From Hydrogenophaga sp. (GTDB lineage: Bacteria; Pseudomonadota; Gammaproteobacteria; Burkholderiales; Burkholderiaceae_C), in contig JAUXNG010000051.1 of assembly GCA_030682835.1 (NCBI GenBank), forward strand, positions 19,896 through 83,895: a stretch of 64,000 bases of DNA, written 5' to 3'. Position numbers and translations under genes: made by a program. This document shows positions 33,849 through 43,025 of this stretch, one piece after another (position 1 is the first letter of the stretch; every line of letters begins with the position of its first letter). The notes beneath the pieces were generated by a model that was given only the letters and a program-made list of their open reading frames with translations, was not told where the DNA came from and ran no database searches.

Positions 33849-33936
33849 CTGCCTGGCCGCGGGTGCGCGGGCAAGCCCGTGCACCCGCCTCCCCCCCACG
33901 CTGCCACAATGGGCCATCGTGTCTGGGAGCCTGCGC

Positions 33937-34986
33937 ATGTTCAACCGATTCTTCGGCCTGCTGGTGCTGGGCTGGTCCTTGGGGTGGTCGGGCACGGCGC
34001 TGGGCTTCGACGCGCAGGGCCACCGGGGCGCGCGTGCCCTGGCACCCGAAAACACCCTGGCCGGCATCGAGCATGCGCTGGCCATCGGTGTGAGCACGCT
34101 GGAGATCGATGTGGTGCTCAGCGCCGAAGGCGTGCCGGTGCTCTCGCACGACACCGCCCCGAACCCGGACATCACGCGCGACGCCAGCGGCGAGTGGCTC
34201 AAGGCGCGGGGTCTGCCTTTCCACCGCCTGGGCCTGAACGACATCGCCAGCTTCGACGTCGGCCGCATCAACCCGGGCAGCCGCTACGCGCGCGAGTGGG
34301 CCGACCAGGTGCCGCGCGACGGCGAGCGCATCCCGACACTGGCGGCGGTGTTCGGCCAGATCGCGTCGTGGGGCGCCGCCCATGTGGGCTTCAACATCGA
34401 ACTGAAACTGAGCCCGCTGCGCCCCGACGAATCGCCCCGCCCGGCCGACTTCGTGCGCGCCGTGCTTGACGTGGTGAAACGGCACGGCATGGAAGCGCGT
34501 GTCACCCTGCAGAGTTTCGACTGGCGGGTGCTGCAGGAGGCGCGCCGGCAGGCACCAGCACTGCCGCGGTCCTACCTCAGTTCGCAGCGGCTGCGTTTCG
34601 AGACGCTGAGTTCCGGCGACTGGACGCATGGCCTGCGGCTCGGCGATTTCGAGGACGCGCCAGCCATGGTGGCGGCGGCGGGCGGGCGGCTCTGGTCGCC
34701 GCACTTCCTGGACCTGAGCCAAGCCGCGATGGCGAGCGCCCGCGCGCTGAAGCTGCGCGTGATCCCCTGGACGGTGAACGAAAGCGCCGAGATGGAACGG
34801 CTGATGGACTGGGGCGTGGACGGGCTCATCACCGATTACCCGGACCGCCTGCGAGTCGTGATGCAGCGCCGCGGCCTGGCCCTGCCCCCGCAGGTGCACG
34901 TTCCCGCGCGCCGGCCGTCTGACACGCCCGAGCCCGCAACGGCCACCGAGCCAGCCCCCTTCGGCGTGGCGCCCGACCTCCGCTGA
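33937..34986 (+). CDS. Glycerophosphodiester phosphodiesterase, exported
   Basis: Hydrolyses glycerophosphodiesters to glycerol-3-phosphate and an alcohol. The 349-residue product has a signal peptide (cleavage near TALGF) and the GDPD motifs: QGHRGARALAPENTL with the catalytic His, STLEIDVVLSAEGVPVLSHD with Glu, Asp and His, and later NIELK and GVDGLITDYPDRL. The ATG at 33937 is chosen over the GTG at 33919 because the signal peptide follows it. The tail after residue 315 is Pro/Ala-rich and extra. Confidence 0.9.
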   Translation: MFNRFFGLLVLGWSLGWSGTALGFDAQGHRGARALAPENTLAGIEHALAIGVSTLEIDVVLSAEGVPVLSHDTAPNPDITRDASGEWLKARGLPFHRLGLNDIASFDVGRINPGSRYAREWADQVPRDGERIPTLAAVFGQIASWGAAHVGFNIELKLSPLRPDESPRPADFVRAVLDVVKRHGMEARVTLQSFDWRVLQEARRQAPALPRSYLSSQRLRFETLSSGDWTHGLRLGDFEDAPAMVAAAGGRLWSPHFLDLSQAAMASARALKLRVIPWTVNESAEMERLMDWGVDGLITDYPDRLRVVMQRRGLALPPQVHVPARRPSDTPEPATATEPAPFGVAPDLR

Positions 34987-35021
34987 CCACCGCGCTGCGC
35001 GGCGACGGGCCGCACACGCGC

Positions 35022-35504
35022 CTACACGTGCCGGTGAGGCCCGGCGTGGGTTTCAGCGGGCGCGACCGGCTGATCGGCCCGCTGGTGCAGGGCTTCGATG
35101 ATGTGGCAGTGGTCGTCGGAGCCATCGCAGCGGTTGCGCAGCGCCAGCAAGTCCTGCTCCAGCGTGCGCAGCTCGGCCAGGCGCTGGCGCACATGGCCCA
35201 GGTGGGCGTCGAGGGCAGCGCGCGCCGTGGCGCAGTCGGCCTTGTCGTTCAGGTCCAGGTCCAGCAGGGTGCGCACCTCGTCCCGCGACATGTCCATGGC
35301 GCGGCACTGCCGGATGAAGCGCAGGCGGTGCACATCGGCCGGGGCATACAGCCGGTAGTCGTTGTCCCCGCGCACCGGGTCGGGTAGCAGCCCTTCCCGC
35401 TCGTAATAGCGGATATTGGCCGCGCTCACGCCCGAAGCGCGGGCCGCGTCGCCAATGCGCAGCGGTGCGCCCCCTTGTGTAGAAAACGGTTGATGGCTCG
35501 ACAC
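35022..35504 (-). CDS. MerR-family Cd(II)/Pb(II)-responsive regulator (CadR/PbrR type)
   Basis: Metal-sensing transcription activator of 160 residues. The HTH reads LRIGDAARASGVSAANIRYYEREGLLPDP. A coiled dimerisation helix follows, and the metal-binding part RCDGSDDHCHIIEALH has two of the three conserved cysteines (the first is in KADCATAR). The tail is His-rich (HAGPHRHV), as in some CadR proteins. It uses a GTG start. It diverges from the cation transporter gene, with the shared MerR-type operator between them. Confidence 0.9.
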   Translation of the reverse strand: MSSHQPFSTQGGAPLRIGDAARASGVSAANIRYYEREGLLPDPVRGDNDYRLYAPADVHRLRFIRQCRAMDMSRDEVRTLLDLDLNDKADCATARAALDAHLGHVRQRLAELRTLEQDLLALRNRCDGSDDHCHIIEALHQRADQPVAPAETHAGPHRHV

Positions 35505-35506
35505 AC

Positions 35507-35537
35507 TTGACCTTCGAGTGACTTCAAGGTTTCAAAT
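35507..35537 (+). promoter_or_regulatory. MerR-type promoter/operator with 19-bp spacer
   Basis: The -35 box TTGACC (35507-35512) and -10 box TCAAAT (35532-35537) are 19 bases apart, the long spacing typical of MerR-activated promoters. The spacer holds an interrupted palindrome, ACCTT-N2-AGT-N-ACT-N2-AAGGT (35510-35530). It points toward the cation transporter. The regulator's own start codon lies three bases to its left. Confidence 0.8.
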
Positions 35538-35574
35538 CATGCCCGAGATCACTGAAAACCGAAAGAGAGCCCCC

Positions 35575-36267
35575 ATGGCCTGTTCCTGCCACTCCACCTG
35601 CAGCACCGACACCAGCCCTGCCGCCGAGGCAGCCGTCTCAGACCCACGCTGGCGCCGGGCGTTGTGGATCGCCCTTTGGCTGAACCTGATCATGTTCGGT
35701 GTCGAGCTGGTGGCCGGCCTGCAGGCGGACTCCGTCTCGCTGCTGGCCGACGCGGTGGACTTCGCGGGCGACGCCGCCAACTACGGCATCTCGCTCGCGG
35801 TGCTGAGCATGGCGCTGGTCTGGCGCAGCCGCGCGGCCTACGTCAAGGGGCTCACCATGCTGGCATACGGGCTCTTTGTGCTCGGGCGGGCCGGCTGGAT
35901 GCTCCACGCCGGAAGCATGCCGGAGCCCTGGGTCATGGGTGTGGTCGGCCTCATCGCCTTGCTGGTGAACGCGGGCGTGGCCGTCTTGCTTTACAGCTTC
36001 CGCACCGGCGACGCCAACATGCGCAGCGTGTGGCTGTGCTCGCGCAACGACGCGCTGTCCAACCTGGCGGTGATGGCCGCTGCGCTGGGCGTCTTTGGCA
36101 CCGGCACCGCCTGGCCCGACCTGGCCGTGGCCGCGGTCATGGCTGCGCTGGCCATCACCGCTGGTGTGTCGGTGGTGCGCCAGGCCCGCGCCGAGCTGGC
36201 AATGGCCGGCAAAGCCGGCCCGGCTTCAGCCACGCCACTGCCTGGGGCCATCCCGCGGCCCGACTGA
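35575..36267 (+). CDS. Cation (metal) efflux transporter, CDF-like, Cys-rich N-terminus
   Basis: Membrane protein of 230 residues with five or six hydrophobic segments and the CDF-type metal-site helix LLADAVDFAGDAANYG. It lacks the long cytosolic C-terminal domain of CzcD. The N-terminus MACSCHSTCSTD has three cysteines and a histidine, a likely metal-capture site. The ATG at 35575, after GAAAGAGAG, is preferred over 35539, which lies almost on the predicted transcript start. It is expected to be induced by the divergent MerR protein in response to Cd, Pb or Zn. Confidence 0.82.
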   Translation: MACSCHSTCSTDTSPAAEAAVSDPRWRRALWIALWLNLIMFGVELVAGLQADSVSLLADAVDFAGDAANYGISLAVLSMALVWRSRAAYVKGLTMLAYGLFVLGRAGWMLHAGSMPEPWVMGVVGLIALLVNAGVAVLLYSFRTGDANMRSVWLCSRNDALSNLAVMAAALGVFGTGTAWPDLAVAAVMAALAITAGVSVVRQARAELAMAGKAGPASATPLPGAIPRPD

Positions 36268-36300
36268 ACTTTTGTGGACGCTCCCGTATCATCCACAGCC

Positions 36301-36705
36301 ATGCGCCACTTCCTGCTTGCCCTGCTGATTGCCCTGCTGCCGCTACGCGGCTGGGTGGGCGACGCCATGGCGATCACCTTGGTCAGCCCGGCTGCGGCCC
36401 AGCAGCTGGTCGCTGACCTGCCGGACTGCATGGAGCACAGCGCTGCCGTTCATGCGGCCCTTCACGCGCCACCAGCCAACCCTTCCGACACCCACGCCCA
36501 CGACGGCGCCACCCCGCATCACACCGCGGGAGCAGACGAGCCCTCGCACGCACATGGCTCGTGCGAGGTGTGCAACGGCCCGGCCATGGCGCTGGGCTGG
36601 CCCATCGGGGCCACCCTGCCCCAGCCGCCGGCACTGGCCATCGCCCCATCTGTGCGCTTCGCCAGCACGGTGCTGCCGCAAGGCGTGAAGCCACCCATTT
36701 CCTGA
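36301..36705 (+). CDS. CopL-like exported His/Cys protein
   Basis: Small exported protein of 134 residues with a signal peptide (RHFLLALLIALLPLRGWVGDAMA) and a histidine-rich middle (HAHDGATPHHTAGADEPSHAHGS, read in parts) ending in a CEVC motif. This layout resembles CopL and DUF2946-like proteins placed ahead of copper-resistance genes. It begins 33 bases after the cation transporter, so it may share its transcript. The copper-related role is inferred from context and composition. Confidence 0.65.
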   Translation: MRHFLLALLIALLPLRGWVGDAMAITLVSPAAAQQLVADLPDCMEHSAAVHAALHAPPANPSDTHAHDGATPHHTAGADEPSHAHGSCEVCNGPAMALGWPIGATLPQPPALAIAPSVRFASTVLPQGVKPPIS

Positions 36706-36782
36706 GCTACACACCCGTGGTGCGTCTGCTGCGGCCTTGTGGGGCCCGGCTGACGCTGGTTTTGTGTTCTCAGGAGATGTCC

Positions 36783-38195
36783 ATGCCTGTTTCCAGGCGC
36801 CTTTTGGCACCCGTCCGCGCGTTGCGCGGCGCCCCCCGGTTTCGCCCGGCCCCCCTGTGGCTGGCCCTGGCGCTCAACCTGCCCGCCGTGGCACTGGCCC
36901 AGTCACCTGGCCAGCGCGCCGCCGACCCGTCCACGCCCGTTCAGCCCCTGAGCCTGCCAGCCGCCCCCGCGGCCACCAGCAGCGAGGCCATCGAGCTGCC
37001 CACCGACATCGAACGTGCGCGCGCCATCTGGCGTCGTGCCAACGAGCGCGTGGCCGAATTCCCGCGCGGACACGCCGACCTGCTGCGCTGGGAAGCCGCC
37101 CAGCCGGGCGCACCAGCACCTGCCGGGGCGACCGCGGGGCAGAACGGCCCTGCCCTCGACATGGCACAAGCCCTGCGCCTGTCGCTGCGCCAGCGGCCCG
37201 ACCTGTTCGGGCGCGTCGGCATGAACGAGCGCGAGCGCGGCTCCGTGCAGATCGCCTACCTGGCCCATGCACGCGAGCTGCGGCGGGCCTGGATCGATGC
37301 GGTCGCGGCCCGCGAGCGCCTGCAAGTGGCCACCGAGGTGCTGGAGGCCGCCACCACCGGCACCGAACTCGGCCGGCGCATGGTGACAGCCGGCAACTGG
37401 AGCCAGGCGCGGCTGCTGCGCGAACAGCTGGTGGAAACCGGCGCCCGGCAGGCCTGGGCTGACGCGCAGCAGGCCCAGGCCCAGGCCGACGAACAGCTGG
37501 GACGCCTGCTCGGCCACTGGGACGCTCAGGCCCTGGCCAGCGCGCTCGCCGCCTTGCCCCGGGAGCTGCCCGCCGTGCCGGCACAGCTCAGCCCCGGCGA
37601 GGGCCTGACACCCGCCAACCTGGAAGCCGCCGTGCTGCGCAGCCACCCCACGCTGGCCTGGCAGCGGCAGGACGCGCAGCGCCGCCTCGCCGCCCTGGGC
37701 GGCGACCGCCTGGCCGCCTGGTCACGCGCGGTGGACGGCGCACTGGACGCGTCCCTCAGCGCCCAACCCTGGACCGCACCCGAGATGAGCGACCGGCGCC
37801 TGCTGAACGACCACGCCCTCGAACGCGCCGTGGAAGCCGAGGCGGCCCTGCAGGCGCAGGCCGGCGCACGCCGCGCCATGGCGCGCAGCGCCTGGCGCCA
37901 GCTGGAAGCCCGCCATGCAGCCGCCCGGCTGGCACAGGACGAGGTGCTGCGCCTGCAGACCGCGCTGGAGCAGGAAACCCTGCTGCGCTACAACGGCATG
38001 CTGCAGAGCACCTGGGACCTGCTCGCCCAGGCCCGCGCGCGCATGGGCTCGCTCGACGACGCACAACAGGCGCGGCGCGACTTCTGGCTCGCCCAGACCG
38101 ACTGGCAGGCCCTGCTGGCCGGCGGCGACTTCGAACTTTCCGGCGCCGCCCGTGGCGCCCGTGGTGGCGCTGCCGCCGCTTCCCCAGGACACTGA
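36783..38195 (+). CDS. TolC-family outer-membrane factor
   Basis: Predicted outer-membrane efflux protein of 470 residues with a signal peptide (ending ALAQ near residue 40) and long heptad-rich helical stretches such as RRAWIDAVAARERLQVATEVLEAATTGTELG, typical of TolC helices, in two repeats. It is encoded directly before the multicopper oxidase, with a 2-base gap between stop and start. No membrane fusion protein or RND pump gene is in the window. The ribosome site is CAGGAGA before the ATG. Confidence 0.8.
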   Translation: MPVSRRLLAPVRALRGAPRFRPAPLWLALALNLPAVALAQSPGQRAADPSTPVQPLSLPAAPAATSSEAIELPTDIERARAIWRRANERVAEFPRGHADLLRWEAAQPGAPAPAGATAGQNGPALDMAQALRLSLRQRPDLFGRVGMNERERGSVQIAYLAHARELRRAWIDAVAARERLQVATEVLEAATTGTELGRRMVTAGNWSQARLLREQLVETGARQAWADAQQAQAQADEQLGRLLGHWDAQALASALAALPRELPAVPAQLSPGEGLTPANLEAAVLRSHPTLAWQRQDAQRRLAALGGDRLAAWSRAVDGALDASLSAQPWTAPEMSDRRLLNDHALERAVEAEAALQAQAGARRAMARSAWRQLEARHAAARLAQDEVLRLQTALEQETLLRYNGMLQSTWDLLAQARARMGSLDDAQQARRDFWLAQTDWQALLAGGDFELSGAARGARGGAAAASPGH

Positions 38196-38197
38196 AC

Positions 38198-39616
38198 ATG
38201 AGCACACCCGACATGAACCGCAGAAAATGGCTGGCCGGTGCCGGCGTGGCCACCGCCGTGGCCGCCGCCAGCGTGAGCCGCGTGGCCATGGCCGCGCTGC
38301 CCGAGGCCGTGCAGCAGACCTCGGCCGACACCGCCGCCCCGTGGACGCCGCCCGGCGTCACCGGCGCGGGCCGCCCCTACAACCCGGTCGTCACCCTCAA
38401 CGGCTGGACCCTGCCCTGGCGCATGAACAACGGCGTGAAGGAATTTCACCTGGTGGCCGAACCGGTGGTGCGCGAAATGGCGCCCGGCTTCCTGGTCAAC
38501 ATGTGGGGCTACAACGGCCAGAGCCCCGGCCCGACCATCGAGGTGGTCGAAGGCGACCGCGTGCGCATCTTCGTGACCAACCGCCTGCCCGAGCACACCA
38601 GCATCCACTGGCACGGGCAGCGCCTGCCCAACGGCATGGACGGCGTGGCCGGGCTCAACCAGCCCGCCATTCCCGCCGGCAAGACCTTTGTGTACGAGTT
38701 CGAGGCCAAGCGACCCGGCACCTTCATGTATCACCCGCACGCGGATGAGATGACGCAGATGGCCATGGGCATGATGGGCTTCTGGGTCACCCACCCCAGG
38801 GGCCGGCACCCCCTCATCGACGAGGTGCAGCGCGACTACTGCTTCCTGCTCAGCGCCTACGACGTGGAGCCCGGCAGCATGACACCGCAGGTGAACACCA
38901 TGCTGGACCAGAACATCTGGACCTTCAACAGCCGCGTGTTCCCGGGCATTACACCGCTGGTGGCGCGCCTGGGCGAGCGCGTGCGGGTGCGCGTGGGCAA
39001 CCTCACCATGACCAACCACCCCATCCACATCCACGGCATCGAGTTCGAGGTGACGGGCACCGACGGCGGCCCCGTGCCCAAGACCGCGCGCTGGCCCGAG
39101 GTGACGAGCGACATCGCCGTGGGCCAGATGCGCCAGCTCGACTTCATTGCCGACGAGCCAGGCGACTGGGCCATGCACTGCCACAAGAGCCACCACACCA
39201 TGGGCGCCATGGGCCACGGCGTGCCGACCATGATCGGCGCCGACCACAGCGGCCTGGTGAAGAAGCTGCAGCGCGTCAACCCCGACTCCCTGGTGATGGG
39301 CGAGCGCGGCATGGCCGACATGGGCGAGATGGAGATGGAACTGCCCCACAACACCTTCCCCATGATGACCGGCACTGGCCCCTACGGCCCGATCGAGATG
39401 GGCGGCATGTTCACCACGCTCAAGGTGCGCGCCGACCAGAAGCCTGGCGACTACAGCCAGCCCGCGCCCTACGTACAACCGCCGGGCACACAGGCCCGGC
39501 TGGTCGACGCCGCCCAGACACCGCCTGCGGCCCGCCCCACGGCGGGACCCGCACCGTCCACGCCAGCCGCCGCCACCGTGCGCAAGCCGGCCACCGGCGG
39601 CGGCCACGCGCACTGA
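38198..39616 (+). CDS. Periplasmic multicopper oxidase (copper resistance)
   Basis: Oxidises Cu(I) or other substrates with four-electron reduction of O2. The 472-residue protein has a Tat-type signal (NRRKWLAGAG) and all copper ligands: HWH (137-139), HPH (179-181), HPIHIHG (274-280) and HCHKSHHTM (327-335), which supplies the type 1 Cys328 and Met335. Its Met-rich segments (MGMMGFW, MADMGEMEMELP) suit copper binding. It belongs to the compact two- or three-domain type common in Burkholderiales copper islands. Confidence 0.9.
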   Translation: MSTPDMNRRKWLAGAGVATAVAAASVSRVAMAALPEAVQQTSADTAAPWTPPGVTGAGRPYNPVVTLNGWTLPWRMNNGVKEFHLVAEPVVREMAPGFLVNMWGYNGQSPGPTIEVVEGDRVRIFVTNRLPEHTSIHWHGQRLPNGMDGVAGLNQPAIPAGKTFVYEFEAKRPGTFMYHPHADEMTQMAMGMMGFWVTHPRGRHPLIDEVQRDYCFLLSAYDVEPGSMTPQVNTMLDQNIWTFNSRVFPGITPLVARLGERVRVRVGNLTMTNHPIHIHGIEFEVTGTDGGPVPKTARWPEVTSDIAVGQMRQLDFIADEPGDWAMHCHKSHHTMGAMGHGVPTMIGADHSGLVKKLQRVNPDSLVMGERGMADMGEMEMELPHNTFPMMTGTGPYGPIEMGGMFTTLKVRADQKPGDYSQPAPYVQPPGTQARLVDAAQTPPAARPTAGPAPSTPAAATVRKPATGGGHAH

Positions 39617-39657
39617 GCGGCAGCGCCGCCTGAACCATATTCATTCCAGGAATCTCC

Positions 39658-40218
39658 ATGAAATATCGACAAAGCCTCGCCACCACAGCCATCCATCGCG
39701 CCCCCGCGGTACCCCCTGCCCGCCGCCTGGCCCTGATGGCCCTGCTCGGCCTGCCGATTGCGCTCGCCCTGCCCCGGGCGCGCGCGCACGGCGACCAGCC
39801 CCACAGCAAGCCCGCGGGACCGGTTGTCAAGGAACAGAAACCCTGGGGCATTGCCGCCGAGCCACGCGAAGCGAAACGCACGGTCGAGATCCGCATGACC
39901 GACGACATGCGCTTCTCTCCCAGTCACCTGGAGGTGCGACAGGGCGAGACGCTGCGCCTGCGCGCGGTCAACCGTGGCAAGGTGATGCACGAGATCGTCA
40001 TCGGCACGCCAGAAGAACTGAACGAGCACGCCGAGATGATGAAAAAATTTCCCAACATGGAGCACGACGAGCCCTACATGGCCCACGTGCCGCCCGGCCA
40101 GCGCGGCGACATCGTGTGGACCTTCAACCGCCCGGGCGAATTCGAGTTCGCCTGCCTCATCCCCGGTCACTTCGAGGCCGGCATGCGCGGCACCATCCGG
40201 GTCGTGGCACGCAAATAA
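39658..40218 (+). CDS. Cupredoxin (plastocyanin/azurin-like), exported
   Basis: Periplasmic blue-copper protein of 186 residues with an N-terminal signal (cleavage near RARAHG) and a cupredoxin domain. Copper ligands are visible as His in KVMHEIVIG and Cys, His, Met in FACLIPGHFEAGMRG. A Met-rich stretch lies between (HAEMMKKFPNMEHDEPYMAH). It is encoded 41 bases after the multicopper oxidase and is a likely electron or copper partner for it. Confidence 0.88.
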   Translation: MKYRQSLATTAIHRAPAVPPARRLALMALLGLPIALALPRARAHGDQPHSKPAGPVVKEQKPWGIAAEPREAKRTVEIRMTDDMRFSPSHLEVRQGETLRLRAVNRGKVMHEIVIGTPEELNEHAEMMKKFPNMEHDEPYMAHVPPGQRGDIVWTFNRPGEFEFACLIPGHFEAGMRGTIRVVARK

Positions 40219-40265
40219 GGGCTCAAGCCCAGCTCTGAACCCATTCATCCACTGAAGGAACCACC

Positions 40266-40754
40266 ATGCAACGACGCCAGCTTTTCAGCGGAGCCGCCGC
40301 CCTGTCGGCCGCGACCCTGTTCCCCGCCTGGGCCCAGACCACTTCCACCACCGCACCTGACAAGTCCCTGCCCGTGATCCAGGTGTGGAAAGACCCCAAC
40401 TGTGGCTGCTGCCAGGACTGGGTGAACTACCTGGAGCGCGACGGCTTCAAGGTCCAGGTCTTCGACACAGGCAACACGGCCGTGCGCCAGCGCCTGGGCC
40501 TGCCGGTGAAATACGGCTCGTGCCACACCGCCCTGATCGGCGGCTACGTGGTCGAGGGGCATGTGAACGCCCGCGAGATCCGTCGACTGCTGAAAGAAAA
40601 ACCGCAGGCCATCGGAATCTCGGTGCCCGGCATGCCAGTGGGCAGCCCCGGCATGGACGGGCCCGACTACGGTGATCGCCGCGACCCCTACGACGTGGTG
40701 CTGGTGCTCAAGGACGGCAGCAGCCGCGTCTACCAGTCGTACTTCCGCAGCTGA
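40266..40754 (+). CDS. DUF411 metal-binding protein, exported
   Basis: Periplasmic protein of 162 residues with a Tat-like signal (QRRQLFSGAAALSAATLFP) and the DUF411 domain: VWKDPNCGCCQDWVNYLE with a CxCC cluster and GSCHTALIGGYVVEGHV. These proteins are commonly found in copper and silver resistance clusters. The thiol motif resembles a thioredoxin-fold metal-binding site. It belongs to the same run of genes as the multicopper oxidase. Confidence 0.88.
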   Translation: MQRRQLFSGAAALSAATLFPAWAQTTSTTAPDKSLPVIQVWKDPNCGCCQDWVNYLERDGFKVQVFDTGNTAVRQRLGLPVKYGSCHTALIGGYVVEGHVNAREIRRLLKEKPQAIGISVPGMPVGSPGMDGPDYGDRRDPYDVVLVLKDGSSRVYQSYFRS

Positions 40755-40791
40755 ACGGGCACCTTTTCATTTGACCTATTGAGGAGATCGC

Positions 40792-41175
40792 ATGACCAAA
40801 GCCACCCGCTTCCGCCCCGCCCTCTGGCTTTCGCTGGCCTTGCTCACGCCCCCGGTCGTGGCCCAGACCACCAACGGCCACCAGGGTCACCACGCCGCCC
40901 CGGCGGCCGAGGCACCGGCCTCCGCTGCCCCCGCCACGCCCGCCGCCGACGGTGCCTGGGCCCAGGCAGAAGTCCGCCGGGTGGACGCCAAGGCCGGCAA
41001 GGTGACGCTGAAACACGGCGACATCCCCAACCTGGCCATGCCGCCCATGACCATGGTGTTCCAGGTGCAGGATCCGCAGACTTTGACAAATATCAAGGTC
41101 GGTGATCGGGTGCGTTTCACTGCCGACCAGATCAATGGCGCCTACACCGTGCTGAGCATCGAAGCAGCGCCATAA
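40792..41175 (+). CDS. CusF-like periplasmic copper-binding protein
   Basis: Small copper chaperone of 127 residues. After the signal peptide (ending VVAQ) comes a His/Ala-rich linker and a CusF-type OB-fold: VDAKAGKVTLKHGDIPNLAMPPMTMVF with the Trp/Met-type copper site, here Met-rich, and VGDRVRFTADQINGAYTVLSIE. In Cus systems it passes Cu(I) to an efflux pump, but no pump is present here. It ends the copper operon; a strong terminator follows. Confidence 0.88.
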   Translation: MTKATRFRPALWLSLALLTPPVVAQTTNGHQGHHAAPAAEAPASAAPATPAADGAWAQAEVRRVDAKAGKVTLKHGDIPNLAMPPMTMVFQVQDPQTLTNIKVGDRVRFTADQINGAYTVLSIEAAP

Positions 41176-41211
41176 CCGAAACGTTTCCTCCACGCGGGGA
41201 ATCATCGCAAT

Positions 41212-41244
41212 AAGAGCGCCATGGTATTCATGTGCGCTCTTTTT
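41212..41244 (+). terminator. Rho-independent terminator of the copper cluster
   Basis: AAGAGCGC (41212-41219) pairs with GCGCTCTT (41234-41241), an 8-bp stem with a 14-base loop, and the 3' arm runs into TTTTT. It lies 37 bases after the CusF-like gene, which fits the end of the copper operon. Confidence 0.85.
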
Positions 41245-41336
41245 CCTTGGCGCAGCGCCGGTCAGGCTCTTGAAACTCTCACAAATTTCCGCGGCCAATC
41301 CCCGGAAAAACGGCCGATTGCGCGCCCGGTAATCGG

Positions 41337-41363
41337 TCAAGTTTGTCCCCTCGGTGACGAAAA
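41337..41363 (+). promoter_or_regulatory. Sigma-28 (FliA) type promoter of the chemoreceptor
   Basis: TCAAGTTT-N11-GACGAAAA matches the flagellar sigma-28 consensus TAAAGTTT-N11-GCCGATAA at 13 of 16 positions with exact spacing. The start codon follows 30 bases after the -10 element. The role fits a chemotaxis gene. Confidence 0.65.
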
Positions 41364-41392
41364 GTTCCCAGAACCATTTCACAGAGAGCCCC

Positions 41393-42979
41393 ATGCGCAC
41401 CAATCTGCCCGTCACGCACCAAGAGTTCGAGTTCCCCGATGACGTCACGCTGGTGTCCACGACCGACCTGCAAAGCCGCATCACCTACTGCAACCCGGCC
41501 TTCATCGCGGTGAGTGGCTACGCCCGGGAGGAGTTGCTGGGGCAGCCCCACAACATGATCCGCCACCCCGACATGCCGCCCGAGGCCTTCCGCGACATGT
41601 GGGAGACGCTGCAGAGCGGCTTTCCGTGGTCGGCGCTGGTGAAGAACCGCCGCAAGAACGGCGACCACTACTGGGTCAAGGCCAATGCCACCCCCGTGGT
41701 GGAAAACGGGCAGACGGTGGGCTACATGTCGGTGCGCACCAAACCCTCGCGCGCCGCCATTGAAGCCGCCGAAGCCCTCTACCGCCGCATGCGCGAAGAG
41801 GTGAACACGCCCACGCTGGCCTTGCGCCGCGGCCAGGTGGTGCGCACCGGCCTGCGCGGCCAGCTGCAACGCTGCCTGCGCCTCACGCTGGGCCGGCAGA
41901 TGACCCTGCTCACCGTCCTGACCGGCCTGGCGGGGCTGGGCGCTGGTGCTGCCCTGTCCGGCGCGGGCACAGCCGGGTGGGCGGGCGGCGCGGCCGGCGT
42001 GCTGGTGCTGGGCGCCCTGGGCGCGGCCCTGCTGCGCAACCAGATCGTGAAACCCCTTTTCGACTCGATCCGTTTTGCCAACCGCATGGACGCTGGCGAC
42101 CTGTCGGCCCGGTTCGAAGGCCAGGCGGGTGGCGAATTCGGCCTGCTGGCGAACTCGCTCAACCAGCTGAACGTGAACCTCCAGGCGGTCGTGTCAGACG
42201 TGCGCCATGAGGTCGAGGGCGTGTACGCGGCTTCCAACGAAATCGCCGCGGGCAACCACGACCTGTCGTCGCGCACCGAATCGCAGGCCAGCAGCCTGGA
42301 GCAGACCGCAGCCTCCATGGAAGAGCTGACCAGCACCGTGGAGCAGAGCGCGGCCTCGGCCCGCCAGGCCGCCACGCTCTCGCTGAACGCCGCGCAGGTC
42401 GCGCGCGACGGCAACAAGGCCATGGGCCAGGTGATCGCCACCATGGACGACATCAGCCGCTCGTCCAGCCGCATCAGTGAGATCATCCAGGTCATCGACG
42501 GCATCTCGTTCCAGACCAACATCCTGGCGCTCAACGCCGCGGTGGAAGCGGCACGCGCCGGCGAACAGGGCCGGGGCTTCGCGGTGGTGGCCGGCGAGGT
42601 GCGCAGCCTGGCGCAGCGCACGCTGTCGGCGGCCAAGGAAATCAAGTTGCTGATCGACGCGTCGGCCGAAAAGGTCGGCCAAGGCAGCCAGCTGGTGCAC
42701 AGCACCGGCCAGACCATGGGCAATGTGGTCGGCGCGGTGGAACAGGTCAACGCGCTCATCACCGACATCACAAGCGCCACGCAGGAGCAGTCAATGGGCA
42801 TCGCCCAGATCAATCAGGCGGTGGGCCAGCTCGATTCCATGACACAGCAGAACTCGGCCATGGTGGAAGAACTCGCCGCCGCGGCCAGCTCGCTGCAGGG
42901 CCAGGCCGTGGTGGTGCAGGACGCCGTGCGCATCTTCCGCCTGCAGCGCCGCAGCACCCCGCTGGCGCGCGCCGCCTGA
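41393..42979 (+). CDS. PAS-domain methyl-accepting chemotaxis protein (Aer-like)
   Basis: Chemoreceptor of 528 residues. The N-terminal PAS domain (about 20-130) resembles Aer, which senses redox state through FAD: the [25 protein letters not shown] region, read in parts. A membrane segment pair lies near 165-220, followed by a HAMP-like region and the conserved signalling hairpin with [20 protein letters not shown] and [17 protein letters not shown]. It has no periplasmic sensor domain. A sigma-28-type promoter lies just upstream. Confidence 0.9.
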   Translation: MRTNLPVTHQEFEFPDDVTLVSTTDLQSRITYCNPAFIAVSGYAREELLGQPHNMIRHPDMPPEAFRDMWETLQSGFPWSALVKNRRKNGDHYWVKANATPVVENGQTVGYMSVRTKPSRAAIEAAEALYRRMREEVNTPTLALRRGQVVRTGLRGQLQRCLRLTLGRQMTLLTVLTGLAGLGAGAALSGAGTAGWAGGAAGVLVLGALGAALLRNQIVKPLFDSIRFANRMDAGDLSARFEGQAGGEFGLLANSLNQLNVNLQAVVSDVRHEVEGVYAASNEIAAGNHDLSSRTESQASSLEQTAASMEELTSTVEQSAASARQAATLSLNAAQVARDGNKAMGQVIATMDDISRSSSRISEIIQVIDGISFQTNILALNAAVEAARAGEQGRGFAVVAGEVRSLAQRTLSAAKEIKLLIDASAEKVGQGSQLVHSTGQTMGNVVGAVEQVNALITDITSATQEQSMGIAQINQAVGQLDSMTQQNSAMVEELAAAASSLQGQAVVVQDAVRIFRLQRRSTPLARAA

Positions 42980-43025
42980 GCCCGGCCGGCCCCGCCCCGC
43001 CGGGAGGCCGTGCTACTGTAGCGGG

